In this document: positions 1 through 9,009 of the stretch, one piece after another | Numbering within the stretch: the stretch's first letter is position 1 | Layout of the letters: the number at the start of each line of letters is the position of its first letter | NCBI GenBank assembly: GCA_900766135.1 | Contig: CAAFUF010000016.1 | Location: 104,840-168,839, forward strand | DNA from: Paenibacillaceae bacterium | GTDB taxonomy: Bacteria > Bacillota > Bacilli > Paenibacillales > Paenibacillaceae | DNA length: 64,000 nt | Reading direction: 5' to 3' | Notes under the pieces: model-generated | Database searches by the model: none | Seen by the model: the letters and a program-made list of their open reading frames with translations, nothing else | What the model was told of the DNA's origin: nothing | Made by a program: the position numbers and the translations under genes

Positions 1-1230
1 GCGGTTCCACGCGTCTAGGGCCACGGGATCGTCAGCGTGCAAGGCATAGAGGGCGCGCAGGGCGGCCGTGGTGTCGTCGACGTCGGGGACGAACGTATTC
101 GTCTCCGAGAACCCCCAGCCTCCGGGCACGATGCCCGGATTATGAATCTGCCAATCGCCCGGTTTACGATGCTGACGTTCCCTTAAATAATCGGCGGCCC
201 GGCGAACGGCCGGATGGGAAGGCGGGGCCCCCGCTTCCTGCAAGGCATAGGAGATCAGCGCGGTATCCCAGACCGTGGAAGGGGAGTTCTGGATTGTGGC
301 ATAACCGCTTTCGCCAAGGCCGTCGCCGTCCAACATAAACTTCATATTGGCTAAACCCTCGACGGCACGTTGGATGACCGGGTGCTGCGGCTCATAACCC
401 AACGCGAGCAAAGCAAAAACCATCAGCACCGTGCAACTGGCATAGGTGTATAGCGTTCCGTCGCTTTCGATCCTTTCGAGCAAATATTGCTCGGCTTTAT
501 GGAGCGCGGCTTGCCGAATGCGCCGCGGCGTACCGACCAAATGGCCCAACGCCGATTGGAACTGCTCAAGCGGTTCCCGGCTCTCCCGGGACAGCGGCAA
601 CGCCTCTTCTTCTGAACTGCGGTCGCCTAAGAACAGCTCGCTCAAATCGGGCGTCCGCACGGACCTGGCGCGAAAATTCCGCTCGGCCATGATCAGCAGC
701 GGAACGAGATGAACCCGTGAGTAACCGGAGAAATCATAAAAGTTCAGCGGAAACGACTCGGGCAACAGCAGGATTTCGATCGGAATCAGCGACAAGGACG
801 AAGGCCATGCTCTCTGTCCGGTGGCGGCCAGGATCGCTTTAGTAAGCAGGCTGTTCGCCTGCCCGATGCCGCCGCGTTCCAGGATGTAACGCTTCGCCCT
901 TTGCAGCGCTTCGTCCTCCGACCGGCTGTACCCGGAGAACAGCAGGGCGTAATACGCCTCAACCGTGGCGGACAGGTGGCCTTCACCGTCGGCGCGGTAC
1001 CATCGCCAGCAGCCTTCCGGCTGCTGGGCGGCCAAGATGCGGTCGTGCAGCTGCCGGATCAGCTCCTCCCGGTCCGCATTTAACGTGCGAAACAGAATAA
1101 TCGTGCATGCGTCAAGGGTGATGCCGTTTTCGAAGCAAAACCGCCAAGCGCCATCCGCTTCCTGCCGCTGAATCAGTTCCTCGGACAATCGGTGAATCTC
1201 TCTCCGAATATCGGCGATGTTCTGCGCCAT
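1..1230 (-). CDS. sqhC: Squalene-hopene / sporulenol cyclase (SqhC-like), C-terminus cut by window edge
   Basis: The reverse strand is open from ATG at 1230 to base 1, giving 410 codons of a protein usually about 620 residues long. A GGAGG site lies just upstream. The translation shows QW-type toroid repeats, such as QQPEGCWRWYRADGEG near residue 67, and the cyclase acid motif DVDDTTAALRAL near the cut end. That motif provides the aspartate that protonates the polyprene. The family cyclises squalene to hopene, or in Bacillus tetraprenyl-beta-curcumene to sporulenol, at the membrane. A YtpB-type synthase at 38678 in this window favours the second substrate, but both remain possible. Confidence 0.9.
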   Translation of the reverse strand, partial: MAQNIADIRREIHRLSEELIQRQEADGAWRFCFENGITLDACTIILFRTLNADREELIRQLHDRILAAQQPEGCWRWYRADGEGHLSATVEAYYALLFSGYSRSEDEALQRAKRYILERGGIGQANSLLTKAILAATGQRAWPSSLSLIPIEILLLPESFPLNFYDFSGYSRVHLVPLLIMAERNFRARSVRTPDLSELFLGDRSSEEEALPLSRESREPLEQFQSALGHLVGTPRRIRQAALHKAEQYLLERIESDGTLYTYASCTVLMVFALLALGYEPQHPVIQRAVEGLANMKFMLDGDGLGESGYATIQNSPSTVWDTALISYALQEAGAPPSHPAVRRAADYLRERQHRKPGDWQIHNPGIVPGGWGFSETNTFVPDVDDTTAALRALYALHADDPVALDAWNR

Positions 1231-1302
1231 CCTTGCTCCCTCCTTGTCATCGTCACCCCATTATATGAGGGCCGGGAGGAGGGCATGATCGGCGGGACCG
1301 GA

Positions 1303-1926
1303 CTATTCTTTCGCCTTCGGGCCGAAGACCGGTGCTAATCTTGATGCGGACAGTTGCTCCCCTAAACCGAAATATTCACAGAAATTCATAATCATCGGCT
1401 TCCATTTGGCGGGGTTGATATAATTCGGATGTCCGTCCATGAGCAGCCGATCATCGACATGGACCCGGGTGATCCGCGTTTCGATGGCGACGAGCGAGCT
1501 AGGTTCATCGAACGGATGGATGCGTACGATCTCCGCCTCCAATTGAACGGGACATTCCCGGACCCGTGGAGCCCGCACGAGCTGCGACATCTCCGGAGTT
1601 AAGCCCGCGACGCCAAACTTGTCGGCCTCGAACCGGTAGCCGTGCGACGCCTTCGACTCCGGCACCGGATTTCGGCCGGTGAGCAGCGTTAACCTTTCGA
1701 TGGCGGGAATAAGGTCGGTGGAGGGAAGGTTTATGACGCACTCCTGCTCGCGCTGGAGATTCCGTACCGTTTGGGATTTGGCGCTCATGCCTAACATGCA
1801 GGATCGGTTCAGCCACCAGGCCGAGGACATCGGGGCCAAGTTGGCCGTTCCGTCTTCGTTGCGGGTGCTGATCAGCACGACGGAGGTGCCGAAGTAAAGG
1901 ATGTTCGGTTGGATGGTGGTATGCAT
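1303..1926 (-). CDS. Flavin reductase family protein (FMN-binding split barrel)
   Basis: This 207-residue protein resembles the flavin reductase-like/FMN-binding split-barrel family. Early motifs are TSVVLISTRNEDGTANLAPMSS and the NLPSTDLI strand; it ends with a C-terminal extension. Members reduce or bind FMN, and their physiological partner is often unknown. The ATG at 1926 has AAGGAG upstream with a somewhat long spacer, while the in-frame ATG at 1953 has no Shine-Dalgarno site, so I prefer 1926. The gene follows the cyclase gene's start on the same strand but lies upstream of it, so it may or may not be co-transcribed. Confidence 0.8.
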   Translation of the reverse strand: MHTTIQPNILYFGTSVVLISTRNEDGTANLAPMSSAWWLNRSCMLGMSAKSQTVRNLQREQECVINLPSTDLIPAIERLTLLTGRNPVPESKASHGYRFEADKFGVAGLTPEMSQLVRAPRVRECPVQLEAEIVRIHPFDEPSSLVAIETRITRVHVDDRLLMDGHPNYINPAKWKPMIMNFCEYFGLGEQLSASRLAPVFGPKAKE

Positions 1927-2133
1927 GGCTTTGTCACGACTCCTTACGTACATTCTCGGAAATGGCTCTCAAAGTTTAGCATAGGAACCGAAGTTTGTGA
2001 CCGGTTTGGAGATGAGACCGCAAGATCACGAAATGGTGCAAAGGAAGGCGGATTTCCGGTATAGTAGACGAATGGAAGTTTCGTTTCTATCGGTTAGCAA
2101 TTCATGTAACGTAGAGAGGGGAACCTGCTTGCG

Positions 2134-3297
2134 ATGACGACAAGACTATATTTTAATGATGCTTATTTAACTCGTTGGACAACCCGCGTCACGGATAAGC
2201 TGGAACGGGAGGACGGCGTTTACGTCGTGTTGGAGGAAAGCGCCTTTTATCCGCATGGAGGAGGACAGCCGAACGATACGGGGCGAATAGAAGGCATTCC
2301 CGTTCTGGACGTGATCAGTGAAGGCGACGAGGTGCTGCATAAGGTGGAGCGATTCCCGGAGGAGGAAGAGGTCCGCTGCGAAATCGACTGGGAGCGCCGG
2401 TTTGACCATATGCAGCAGCATAGCGGGCAGCACCTGCTGTCGGCCGTTTGCCGCGAGCACGGGGCGATGACGCTGAGCTTTCACCTGGGCTCGGATTACT
2501 GCACGATTGACGTGGATCGGACGGATCTGCCGGCGGAACAGCTTGCCTCCATCGAACGCGAGGCCAATCGGCATGTCTATATGAACCACGCGATTACCGG
2601 CTATTTTGTCACGGAAGAAGAAGCTTCGCGGCTGCCGCTGGTAAAGCCGCCGAAGGTGGTAGACCGCGTCCGCATCGTCGAAATGGAGGGCGTGGAGTAC
2701 AACGGTTGCGGAGGTACGCACGTCGCGGCGACCGGCGCGATCGGGATGATTAAGCTGCTGAAGACCGAGAAACAGAAAGGCCACGTGCGAATTTTTTTCA
2801 AATGCGGGTACCGGGCTCTGAACGAGTTTCAGGAGCAGCAACAAGCGCTTGGGGCGGTGACTTCCCGGTTGAAAACGAGCCGGGACGGCATCCTGGAGCG
2901 CTTGGACAAATGGGAGGAAGAACAAAAGGAGCTGCAATCCGAGCTGGACGCATTAAAAGAAGCCATGGACGAGGTCACGGTAGGCCAACTGCTGGCCAAG
3001 CAAGAAGGCGGGCGGATCGCCCACATCTTTACGGACAAGCCGTTGAAGGAGCTGCAGAACCTGGCTCAGAAGCTTGCCGCGCAATGCGATGCGGCGGTAC
3101 TGTTGGCGACGGAAGCCGAGCATAAGGTGGTGTTGGCCCATAGCGGGCAGATTCCGGTGCCCTGCGGCGCATTTTTCAAGGAGCATCTGGCCTCCTACGG
3201 TGGGAAAGGCGGCGGCAGCGACAAGCTGGCGCAGGCCGGCTTTGGCACTTGGCCCGAGGCGCTGGCTTTTTATGAGTTTGCCAAACAAGCGTTGTAA
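2134..3297 (+). CDS. Alanyl-tRNA editing protein, AlaX-type with DHHA1 domain
   Basis: The 387-residue protein matches the freestanding editing module of alanyl-tRNA synthetase. The order is an N-terminal barrel with YPHGGGQPNDTG, then the zinc-binding HSGQH and CGGTH motifs of the second additional domain (SAD). A coiled coil follows at roughly residues 240-290, then a DHHA1 domain with GGKGGGSDKLAQAGF at the C-terminus. Proteins of this class hydrolyse mischarged Ser-tRNA(Ala) or Gly-tRNA(Ala) in the cytoplasm. All four predicted zinc ligands are visible. The start follows a GAGAGGGG site. The gene is monocistronic and converges on a LysR gene. Confidence 0.92.
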   Translation: MTTRLYFNDAYLTRWTTRVTDKLEREDGVYVVLEESAFYPHGGGQPNDTGRIEGIPVLDVISEGDEVLHKVERFPEEEEVRCEIDWERRFDHMQQHSGQHLLSAVCREHGAMTLSFHLGSDYCTIDVDRTDLPAEQLASIEREANRHVYMNHAITGYFVTEEEASRLPLVKPPKVVDRVRIVEMEGVEYNGCGGTHVAATGAIGMIKLLKTEKQKGHVRIFFKCGYRALNEFQEQQQALGAVTSRLKTSRDGILERLDKWEEEQKELQSELDALKEAMDEVTVGQLLAKQEGGRIAHIFTDKPLKELQNLAQKLAAQCDAAVLLATEAEHKVVLAHSGQIPVPCGAFFKEHLASYGGKGGGSDKLAQAGFGTWPEALAFYEFAKQAL

Positions 3298-3315
3298 CGG
3301 GGAGGTTTGCCGCGG

Positions 3316-4206
3316 TCAGTGCGGAACCTCTCGGATGAGTTCCATAAAACGATGGGCCGCTGGAGAAAGCGGCTCATTTTTTCGCGTATAAACCGAAATG
3401 GAGTTCATTAAGTCGACGTTCTCCACGAATACCCGGCTCAATTGGCCGCGCTCCACGTCATCCCTCACAACCAGCGCCGAAACAAAGCTGGCGCCGTACC
3501 CGGCGATCACCGCTTGGATGGTTTCGTTTAATCCGTTGAATTGCAGGGCGATTCGCGGCGCCGGAGCATTATAGGAACGGCACAGCGCCAGGAATCTCTC
3601 CCGGGTGGAGCTGCCGACCTCCCTCATAACGAACGGCTCCTTGACCATGTCATGCAAGCTGACGCGCTGACCTGCGTACCGGTGCCGAGGGGAAACGACG
3701 AACCACAACTCGTCCCGGAACAATTCCTCCGCTTGGACGGATTCGGGATACGCCTCCGGCAATCCGCCGTAGACCGCCAAATCGACCTCCAGGTTCAGCA
3801 GTTGGTTTAAGGCATCCGTCGAGTTTGTGGTGTTAATGGTCATTTCCGTTTGTTCATAGTGCGTTTTGAATTTCGCGATCCAAGTCGGGATAAGAAAATG
3901 AGCGGGCAAATAGGTAGCGGCCAATCGGATATGGCCTAGCTCCCCGGCTTTATAATCCTCAATAAATCGCTCGATCTGCTGCTCTACGGCAAACAGCCGC
4001 TTGCTGTACGTAAGCAGCTTTTCTCCGCCATCGGTTAAGGCGATGCCGCGTCCTTGCGCTCTTAACAGAGGGAGATCCAGCTCGCGTTCCAGCTTCTTGA
4101 TCTGAGCGGAGATGGCCGGCTGACTGATGCTCAGCAGCTCCGAAGCTCGCGTGACGCTGCCTGTTTCGGCGATCACATGGAACAGCCGCAAGGCGTGTAA
4201 ATTCAT
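3316..4206 (-). CDS. LysR family transcriptional regulator
   Basis: The 296-residue protein has the LysR architecture: an N-terminal winged helix (MNLHALRLFHVIAETGSVTR, then SISQPAISAQIKKLE) and a periplasmic-binding-like effector domain. The effector domain resembles the CysL/CbbR branch, but the ligand cannot be read from sequence. ATG 4206 has GAGGGGG ten bases upstream. The alternative ATG at 4230 lies upstream of that site and lacks its own. The gene is divergent from the methyltransferase at 4338. The 131-bp AT-rich gap between them is the natural place for its operator, so the methyltransferase is its likeliest target. Confidence 0.9.
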   Translation of the reverse strand: MNLHALRLFHVIAETGSVTRASELLSISQPAISAQIKKLERELDLPLLRAQGRGIALTDGGEKLLTYSKRLFAVEQQIERFIEDYKAGELGHIRLAATYLPAHFLIPTWIAKFKTHYEQTEMTINTTNSTDALNQLLNLEVDLAVYGGLPEAYPESVQAEELFRDELWFVVSPRHRYAGQRVSLHDMVKEPFVMREVGSSTRERFLALCRSYNAPAPRIALQFNGLNETIQAVIAGYGASFVSALVVRDDVERGQLSRVFVENVDLMNSISVYTRKNEPLSPAAHRFMELIREVPH

Positions 4207-4337
4207 GGCGTGGCAACCCCCTCTATTCATAACTTGAATTTATGATTTATACATAAAGATATATTATATTTATAGGTTGATTTCAACTACAATGACCTCA
4301 GCAGGAAAAATACCACGCCAAAGGAGCTGAGGCAGGG

Positions 4338-5114
4338 ATGAACCTCGAGAATCCCTTCTATGATTACGATAAGCACGGGACGAATTACGCGGGATACCGG
4401 CGGACGGATCCGCGGATCGAGCGGCAAGTGTTCGAAGCCTTAGGCCAAGCTAAAACGATCCTTAATGTCGGCTCGGGCACGGGCTCCTATGAGCCGAAGG
4501 ATCGGTATGTCGTCGCGGTCGAACCCTCCGAGGTCATGCGGGGGCAGAGAATGGTCCGGGGGGCGGTGCCGGCCGTGAACGCCCGGGCTGAAGCGCTCCC
4601 GTTCGACGATGGGGCATTCGATGCGGGAATGGCGATGGTGACCGTTCACCACTGGTCCGATTTTCGCAAAGGACTGCAGGAGTTGCGAAGGGTGACGAGG
4701 GACAACGTCGTTGTCATGACCTTTGATCCGGATGCGCTGGACTCGTTCTGGACTGCGGAGTATTTCCCGGAACTCCTTGAAGCGGAGCGGCGGCGTTACC
4801 CGAAACCGGATGAAGTGCTTGAAGCGTTGGGGGGTTCCGGCCATATCCTTCCGGTGCCGGTCCCGGCGGATTGCATCGATGGATTCCAGGAAGCCTTTTA
4901 CGGCCGCCCGGAGGCCTTCCTGGTGCCTGAAGCGCGCCAAGCCCAGTCGGCATGGCAATTCTTGGCGGAGGGATTGGAGGAGCGGCTCGTGCATAAGCTC
5001 GCCGAGGCTTTGAAGTCCGGCGAATGGGATCGTAAATATGGGCACTATCGGACGATGCCTAAGTTGATGGGGGCACTCCGCTTAGTCGTAAGCCGGGGAT
5101 TAAGGGGAAGCTAA
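4338..5114 (+). CDS. Class I SAM-dependent methyltransferase
   Basis: This 258-residue protein carries methyltransferase motif I (ILNVGSGTGSY, about residues 35-45). The acidic ribose-binding residue lies in VVAVEPSE, and the post-I region is ALPFDDGAFDAGMAMVTVHHW, typical of the UbiE/Methyltransf_11 group. The substrate is not evident. The C-terminal third includes a PF-like region with no recognisable domain. It is divergent from the LysR gene and closed by a hairpin terminator at 5173. Confidence 0.85.
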   Translation: MNLENPFYDYDKHGTNYAGYRRTDPRIERQVFEALGQAKTILNVGSGTGSYEPKDRYVVAVEPSEVMRGQRMVRGAVPAVNARAEALPFDDGAFDAGMAMVTVHHWSDFRKGLQELRRVTRDNVVVMTFDPDALDSFWTAEYFPELLEAERRRYPKPDEVLEALGGSGHILPVPVPADCIDGFQEAFYGRPEAFLVPEARQAQSAWQFLAEGLEERLVHKLAEALKSGEWDRKYGHYRTMPKLMGALRLVVSRGLRGS

Positions 5115-5172
5115 GAATCGATGAGACAACGACTCCAAGACGATGACGCCGGTCCAACAGAAAGAATAATAA

Positions 5173-5197
5173 GAGCCGGGAGAACTCCCGGCTTTTT
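5173..5197 (+). terminator. Rho-independent terminator of the methyltransferase gene
   Basis: A stem of AGCCGGG/CCCGGCT with a short loop is followed by TTTTT, about 60 bases after the stop codon. Confidence 0.8.
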
Positions 5198-5217
5198 GTC
5201 GCTTGCCATTTACACAT

Positions 5218-5420
5218 GGATGAATTAACGGGAAATCGTACCTCTAATAGTCAAGGGTTCGCTCTGTTTCATTAGAATAACTGGAAAACCTACCTTTATT
5301 TTTGAAGCAAACGGTCAATTCAGGCGAAATCCGCTGAAATAACGTTAGTTTTTCCATCTAATTAGCCCAAAACCGCCAAAATGCTTGAAAATAACTGGAG
5401 GAATTCCAGTTAATTGTCCC
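5218..5420. repeat. Intergenic array of four imperfect palindromes, 52/62/52-bp steps
   Basis: The 363-bp gap between the convergent methyltransferase and MFS genes holds no credible gene. It contains four copies of a degenerate palindrome close to ATAACTGGA-N4-TCCAGTTAATT. The TAAC cores begin at 5226, 5278, 5340 and 5392, so the steps are 52, 62 and 52. The last copy (5391-5414) is nearly perfect, the first is the most diverged, and the bases between copies are not conserved. The architecture matches the arrays at 16508 and 40871 although the sequence differs. Confidence 0.6.
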
Positions 5421-5477
5421 TATGAACGCGAGAACCCCCTGAAACCAATACCACCGCCACCGTCGGCCCTCCACAGT

Positions 5478-6695
5478 CTACCTCGGCGCCGTCATTCGCG
5501 GCTTCGGCCTCGCGTACAGCTTCAAACGCACCCAAAACGTGTTGATCAGCAGCAGGATGCCGGAGATAACGAACAGCCCCTCGATGCCGATGTATCCGGC
5601 GAGAAAACCGCCGATCAAAGAGCCCATCATGTTGCCGAGGGCCAGCGTGCTGCTGTTGAAGCCGAACGCCCGGCTCTCCATGCCGTCCGGGGTATAGTAT
5701 CGGATCAGCGCATTGACGCTCGGCAGCAATCCGCCCATGAACACGCCCATCAGGAACCGGACGGCGATCAGCTGCCACACCGTTTGCACGAATGCCTGCG
5801 GGATCAGCGTAGCCGCCGCCCCAACGAGGCAAAACGTCAGAATGCGGTGCGCCCCCAGCTTATCGCTGACCTTGCCGAGGACCGGCGAGGTAATCATGTT
5901 GGAAATGCCCGTCACGGCGCTGACAAAACCGGCCCAGAACGCCACGTTCGCGGTCTGTCCGTGTAGCTTCTCCACGTATAAAGGCAGCAGGGACATCGGG
6001 CTCAGCATCGCGAACTGCAGCAGGAACGTCACGGCGAAAAGCGCGGTCAGTTGCGGCGTCTTGTTCAGCTCCAGGAAGCCTTGCAGCACGGAAGGCTGCG
6101 GCGTATGCAGCGCCTCCTCGCGGTCGAACTTCTCGCGCACGAAGAAGAGCGCCAGCAGGGAGGCGATGAACAGCAGCACCCCGGTAATGTAAAAAATCGG
6201 CCGAAACCCGATCCATCCCGCCAACAGCCCGCCGATCAAGGGCCCCAGGATCGTGCCGGCCACATTGCCGGACTGGATCGTGCCCATCGCAAAGCCCATT
6301 CGCTTCTTCGGTGCCGTGCCGGAGATCAGCGCCACGGAAGCCGGGTTAAAACCGGAGATCGTCCCGTTCAGCAGCCTTAAGCCGAGCAGGTGCCAGGGTT
6401 GGGTGGCAAAACCCATCAGGGTGATGACGATGGCCATGCCGAAGCCGGAGCGCAGCAGCATGATTTTACGGCCGTATTTATCGGCGAGCTTCCCCCAGAT
6501 CGGTTGAAAAATAAACGAAGTGGCGAAATTGGCGGCAAAAATCATCCCCGCCCACAGTCCGATCGCTTGCTCTCCCTGGACGTGCAAATCCCGGGCCAGA
6601 TACAGCGAGAGAAACGGCGTGATCATCGTCATCCCGGCGTTGACCAGAAACTGCCCGAACCAAAGCACAATGAGATTGACCTTCCAGGTGTTCAA
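5478..6695 (-). CDS. MFS transporter, multidrug-efflux type
   Basis: The 405-residue protein has about 12 predicted membrane segments. It carries the major facilitator loop 2-3 signature GKLADKYGRKIMLLRSGFG and motif C-like glycines (GTIQSGNVAGTILGPLIGG) in helix 5, typical of drug:proton antiporters such as MdtG and Bmr relatives. TTG 6695 has AAAGGAAGTG eight bases upstream. An in-frame ATG at 6737 has no Shine-Dalgarno site, so I prefer 6695. A perfect 12-bp palindrome lies at 6751, just upstream. The substrate is unknown. Confidence 0.87.
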   Translation of the reverse strand: MNTWKVNLIVLWFGQFLVNAGMTMITPFLSLYLARDLHVQGEQAIGLWAGMIFAANFATSFIFQPIWGKLADKYGRKIMLLRSGFGMAIVITLMGFATQPWHLLGLRLLNGTISGFNPASVALISGTAPKKRMGFAMGTIQSGNVAGTILGPLIGGLLAGWIGFRPIFYITGVLLFIASLLALFFVREKFDREEALHTPQPSVLQGFLELNKTPQLTALFAVTFLLQFAMLSPMSLLPLYVEKLHGQTANVAFWAGFVSAVTGISNMITSPVLGKVSDKLGAHRILTFCLVGAAATLIPQAFVQTVWQLIAVRFLMGVFMGGLLPSVNALIRYYTPDGMESRAFGFNSSTLALGNMMGSLIGGFLAGYIGIEGLFVISGILLLINTFWVRLKLYARPKPRMTAPR

Positions 6696-6750
6696 TGTGC
6701 TTTCACTTCCTTTCGCAGGGTCTCTAGGATGCATCAAACAAAAACAAAGT

Positions 6751-6762
6751 TATACTAGTATA
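6751..6762. promoter_or_regulatory. Perfect 12-bp palindrome upstream of the MFS gene
   Basis: TATACTAGTATA lies about 56 bases upstream of the TTG start, within the likely promoter of the reverse-strand MFS gene. A repressor-binding site is possible, but no cognate regulator is adjacent. Confidence 0.35.
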
Positions 6763-6841
6763 CCACTATAGGAACAGCGGGTCTGGGGCATTCTTCATGG
6801 CATCTTCATCCGATTGTCATAGGTTCGCCACGTTGTGATAG

Positions 6842-6870
6842 TTGTTACTTACTTTTAAGTAGGGCATAAT
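6842..6870 (+). promoter_or_regulatory. Candidate sigma-A promoter of the hem operon
   Basis: TTGTTA, 17 bases, then CATAAT. The match to consensus is moderate. It is placed about 75 bases before the hemE start, with no better candidate in the gap. Confidence 0.45.
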
Positions 6871-6944
6871 GTAAATTAGAATGTTTATAGTGTAGCTTAA
6901 AGGTTCTTATCAAATGGGTTCTACGAGTATTGGAGGCGTGCGGC

Positions 6945-8006
6945 TTGGTTTACAATGATCGCTTGATCCGGGCCCTGCGGAAGCAGGAGGTGGATCGCCT
7001 TCCGGTTTGGTACATGCGCCAGGCGGGCAGGTATGATCCCGAGTACCGGAAAATCAAAGAGAAATACAGCTTATTAGAAATTTGCCGGCAGCCGGAGCTG
7101 GCGGCGGAAATCACCATGATGCCCGTCCGCAAGCTTGGCGTGGATGCGGCTATTTTGTATTCCGACATCATGAATCCGGTTGCTTCGCTTGGCGTTGATT
7201 TCGATATCGTCAAAAATATCGGTCCGGTCATCGAGCAGCCGATCCGCACGATTTCGGACATTGACCGGCTCCGGCCCATCGACGTCCACAAGGATCTGTC
7301 GCATATTCTGGAGACGATCGCGATTCTGGACAAGGAGCTTGACGTTCCGCTCATCACGTTTGCCGGTGCACCGTTTACGATTGCCAGCTACTTGATCGAA
7401 GGGCGGCCGTCCAAGAGCTATATTCATACCAAAGCGATGATGTACGGCGATCCGGAGGCCTGGTTCAAGCTGATGGACAAGTTGGGCGACATGGTTATCG
7501 CTTACCTGCGGGCCCATGTCCAAAGCGGAGGCAAGGCGTTCCAGCTGTTCGACAGCTGGGTGGGCGCGCTCGCTCCTAACGACTTTAAGCGGTATGTACT
7601 CCCGACGATCACCCGTATTTTTGCCGAACTTCGGGATTTGGATGTACCGAAAATTTATTTTCCCGGCGTAAGCTCGGGGGAACTGCTGCCGACGTTAACC
7701 GGCATCGCCGCCGACGCCGTCGGGCTCGATTGGCGCGTATCGATTGCGGAAGGCCGTCGCCGGACGGGCGGAAAGTTCGCGATGCAGGGCAATTTGGACC
7801 CTTACATCCTGACCGCGCCGATGGAGGTTATTAAGCAGCAGGCCAAAGAAATTATCGACGACGGCTTAACGGCCCCGGGTTTTGTGTTTAACCTGGGACA
7901 CGGTTTGTTCCCCGAGGCTTCCCTCGAGAAGCTGCGGGAGCTGACGGAATTCGTGCATGCGTATTCCGCCGAAGCGATTCTGCATCAACCCACGCCGCGT
8001 GCGTAA
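6945..8006 (+). CDS. hemE: Uroporphyrinogen decarboxylase
   Basis: The 353-residue protein converts uroporphyrinogen III to coproporphyrinogen III in the cytoplasm. Family motifs are clear: PVWYMRQAGRYDPEYR near the N-terminus with the catalytic arginines, DAAILYSDIMNP with the active-site aspartate region, and NLGHGLFPEAS near the C-terminus. The length is normal. TTG 6945 is preferred because GGAGG lies eight bases upstream; the in-frame TTG at 6930 precedes that site. It is the first gene of a hemE-hemH-hemY operon ordered as in Bacillus subtilis. Confidence 0.97.
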   Translation: MVYNDRLIRALRKQEVDRLPVWYMRQAGRYDPEYRKIKEKYSLLEICRQPELAAEITMMPVRKLGVDAAILYSDIMNPVASLGVDFDIVKNIGPVIEQPIRTISDIDRLRPIDVHKDLSHILETIAILDKELDVPLITFAGAPFTIASYLIEGRPSKSYIHTKAMMYGDPEAWFKLMDKLGDMVIAYLRAHVQSGGKAFQLFDSWVGALAPNDFKRYVLPTITRIFAELRDLDVPKIYFPGVSSGELLPTLTGIAADAVGLDWRVSIAEGRRRTGGKFAMQGNLDPYILTAPMEVIKQQAKEIIDDGLTAPGFVFNLGHGLFPEASLEKLRELTEFVHAYSAEAILHQPTPRA

Positions 8007-8061
8007 TGCTAAACCACATACAGGAGAGCAACTCAATATCGACTAGAGGTGAACTGGAATC

Positions 8062-9003
8062 GTGAAATCAAAGATCGGAGTGTTGGTGATGTCTTACGGC
8101 ACGCCGCAAAGTCTGGACCAGGTCGAAGCGTATTATACGCATATCCGGCGGGGCCATCCTCCAACCGCGGAGCAGCTCCAGGAGCTGGTTGGCCGTTATG
8201 AAGCGATCGTGGGCGGGGTGTTCCCGCTGCGCGCCAATACCGACAAGCAAGTTGCCGCGTTGCAGGACACGTTGAACGGAATGATCGCGGACAAAGAAGT
8301 GGAGTTCGTATGTTACCAAGGTCTGAAGCATGCCCATCCGTTTATTGAGGACGGCGTGGCGCAAATGGCGGAGGACGGCATCCGCGAAGCGGTCGGCATC
8401 GTGCTTGCGCCGCATTATTCCGTCATGAGCATCGGCGGTTACATCAAACGGGCGGAAGCCAAGGCGCAGGAGTTGGGGGTCGTGATGCGCTTCGTGGAGA
8501 GCTATCATCTGCATCCGAAGCTGATCGAGGCATTTGCCGCGCGGGTGTCCGCCAAGCTCGACCAATTCGAGGAGGCCGGCGCGCTGCGCGACCAGGTTCG
8601 AGTGCTCTTCAGCGCTCACAGCCTGCCGGAGAAAATCCTGCAAATGGGCGACCCGTACCGGGACCAGTTGCTGGAGACGTCCCAGGCCGTCGCCGGGAAG
8701 GCCGGCGTGACGAATTGGCAATTCACTTGGCAGAGTGCGGGCCGCACCGCCGATCCGTGGCTTGGGCCGGATATTCTGGACACGCTGAAAGACCTAAGCG
8801 AGGAACAGGTGGAAGACGTGCTGGTCGCTCCGGTCGGCTTCGTGTCGGACCATCTGGAAGTGCTGTACGATCTGGACATCGAAGCCAAAACGATCGCCAA
8901 AGAGCTGGATATGCGGCTGGAGCGGATCGAATCGCTGAACACCGAACCTTTGTACATGGAGGCGCTCGGCGACGTCATTATCAAATCTTGGGAAAAGAGA
9001 TGA
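8062..9003 (+). CDS. hemH: Coproporphyrin III ferrochelatase (HemH/CpfC)
   Basis: The 313-residue cytoplasmic enzyme inserts Fe(II) into coproporphyrin III in the Gram-positive haem route. It shows the N-terminal VLVMSYGTP, the metal-site histidine in FSAHSLPEKI (about residue 185), QSAGRT, and the downstream acid in GFVSDHLEVLYDLDIE. Like other Firmicute enzymes it lacks the [2Fe-2S] C-terminal extension. GTG 8062 follows AGAGGTGA. It is separated from hemE by 55 bases and from hemY by 6. Confidence 0.96.
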   Translation: MKSKIGVLVMSYGTPQSLDQVEAYYTHIRRGHPPTAEQLQELVGRYEAIVGGVFPLRANTDKQVAALQDTLNGMIADKEVEFVCYQGLKHAHPFIEDGVAQMAEDGIREAVGIVLAPHYSVMSIGGYIKRAEAKAQELGVVMRFVESYHLHPKLIEAFAARVSAKLDQFEEAGALRDQVRVLFSAHSLPEKILQMGDPYRDQLLETSQAVAGKAGVTNWQFTWQSAGRTADPWLGPDILDTLKDLSEEQVEDVLVAPVGFVSDHLEVLYDLDIEAKTIAKELDMRLERIESLNTEPLYMEALGDVIIKSWEKR

Positions 9004-9009
9004 GAGGGC

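Noticed and set aside
2167..2937. Reverse-strand 256-codon frame
   Set aside because: It lies antisense to the AlaX-type gene and shows no recognisable domain or ribosome site.
6930..6944. Earlier TTG start for hemE
   Set aside because: It lies upstream of the only good Shine-Dalgarno site, which fits TTG 6945.
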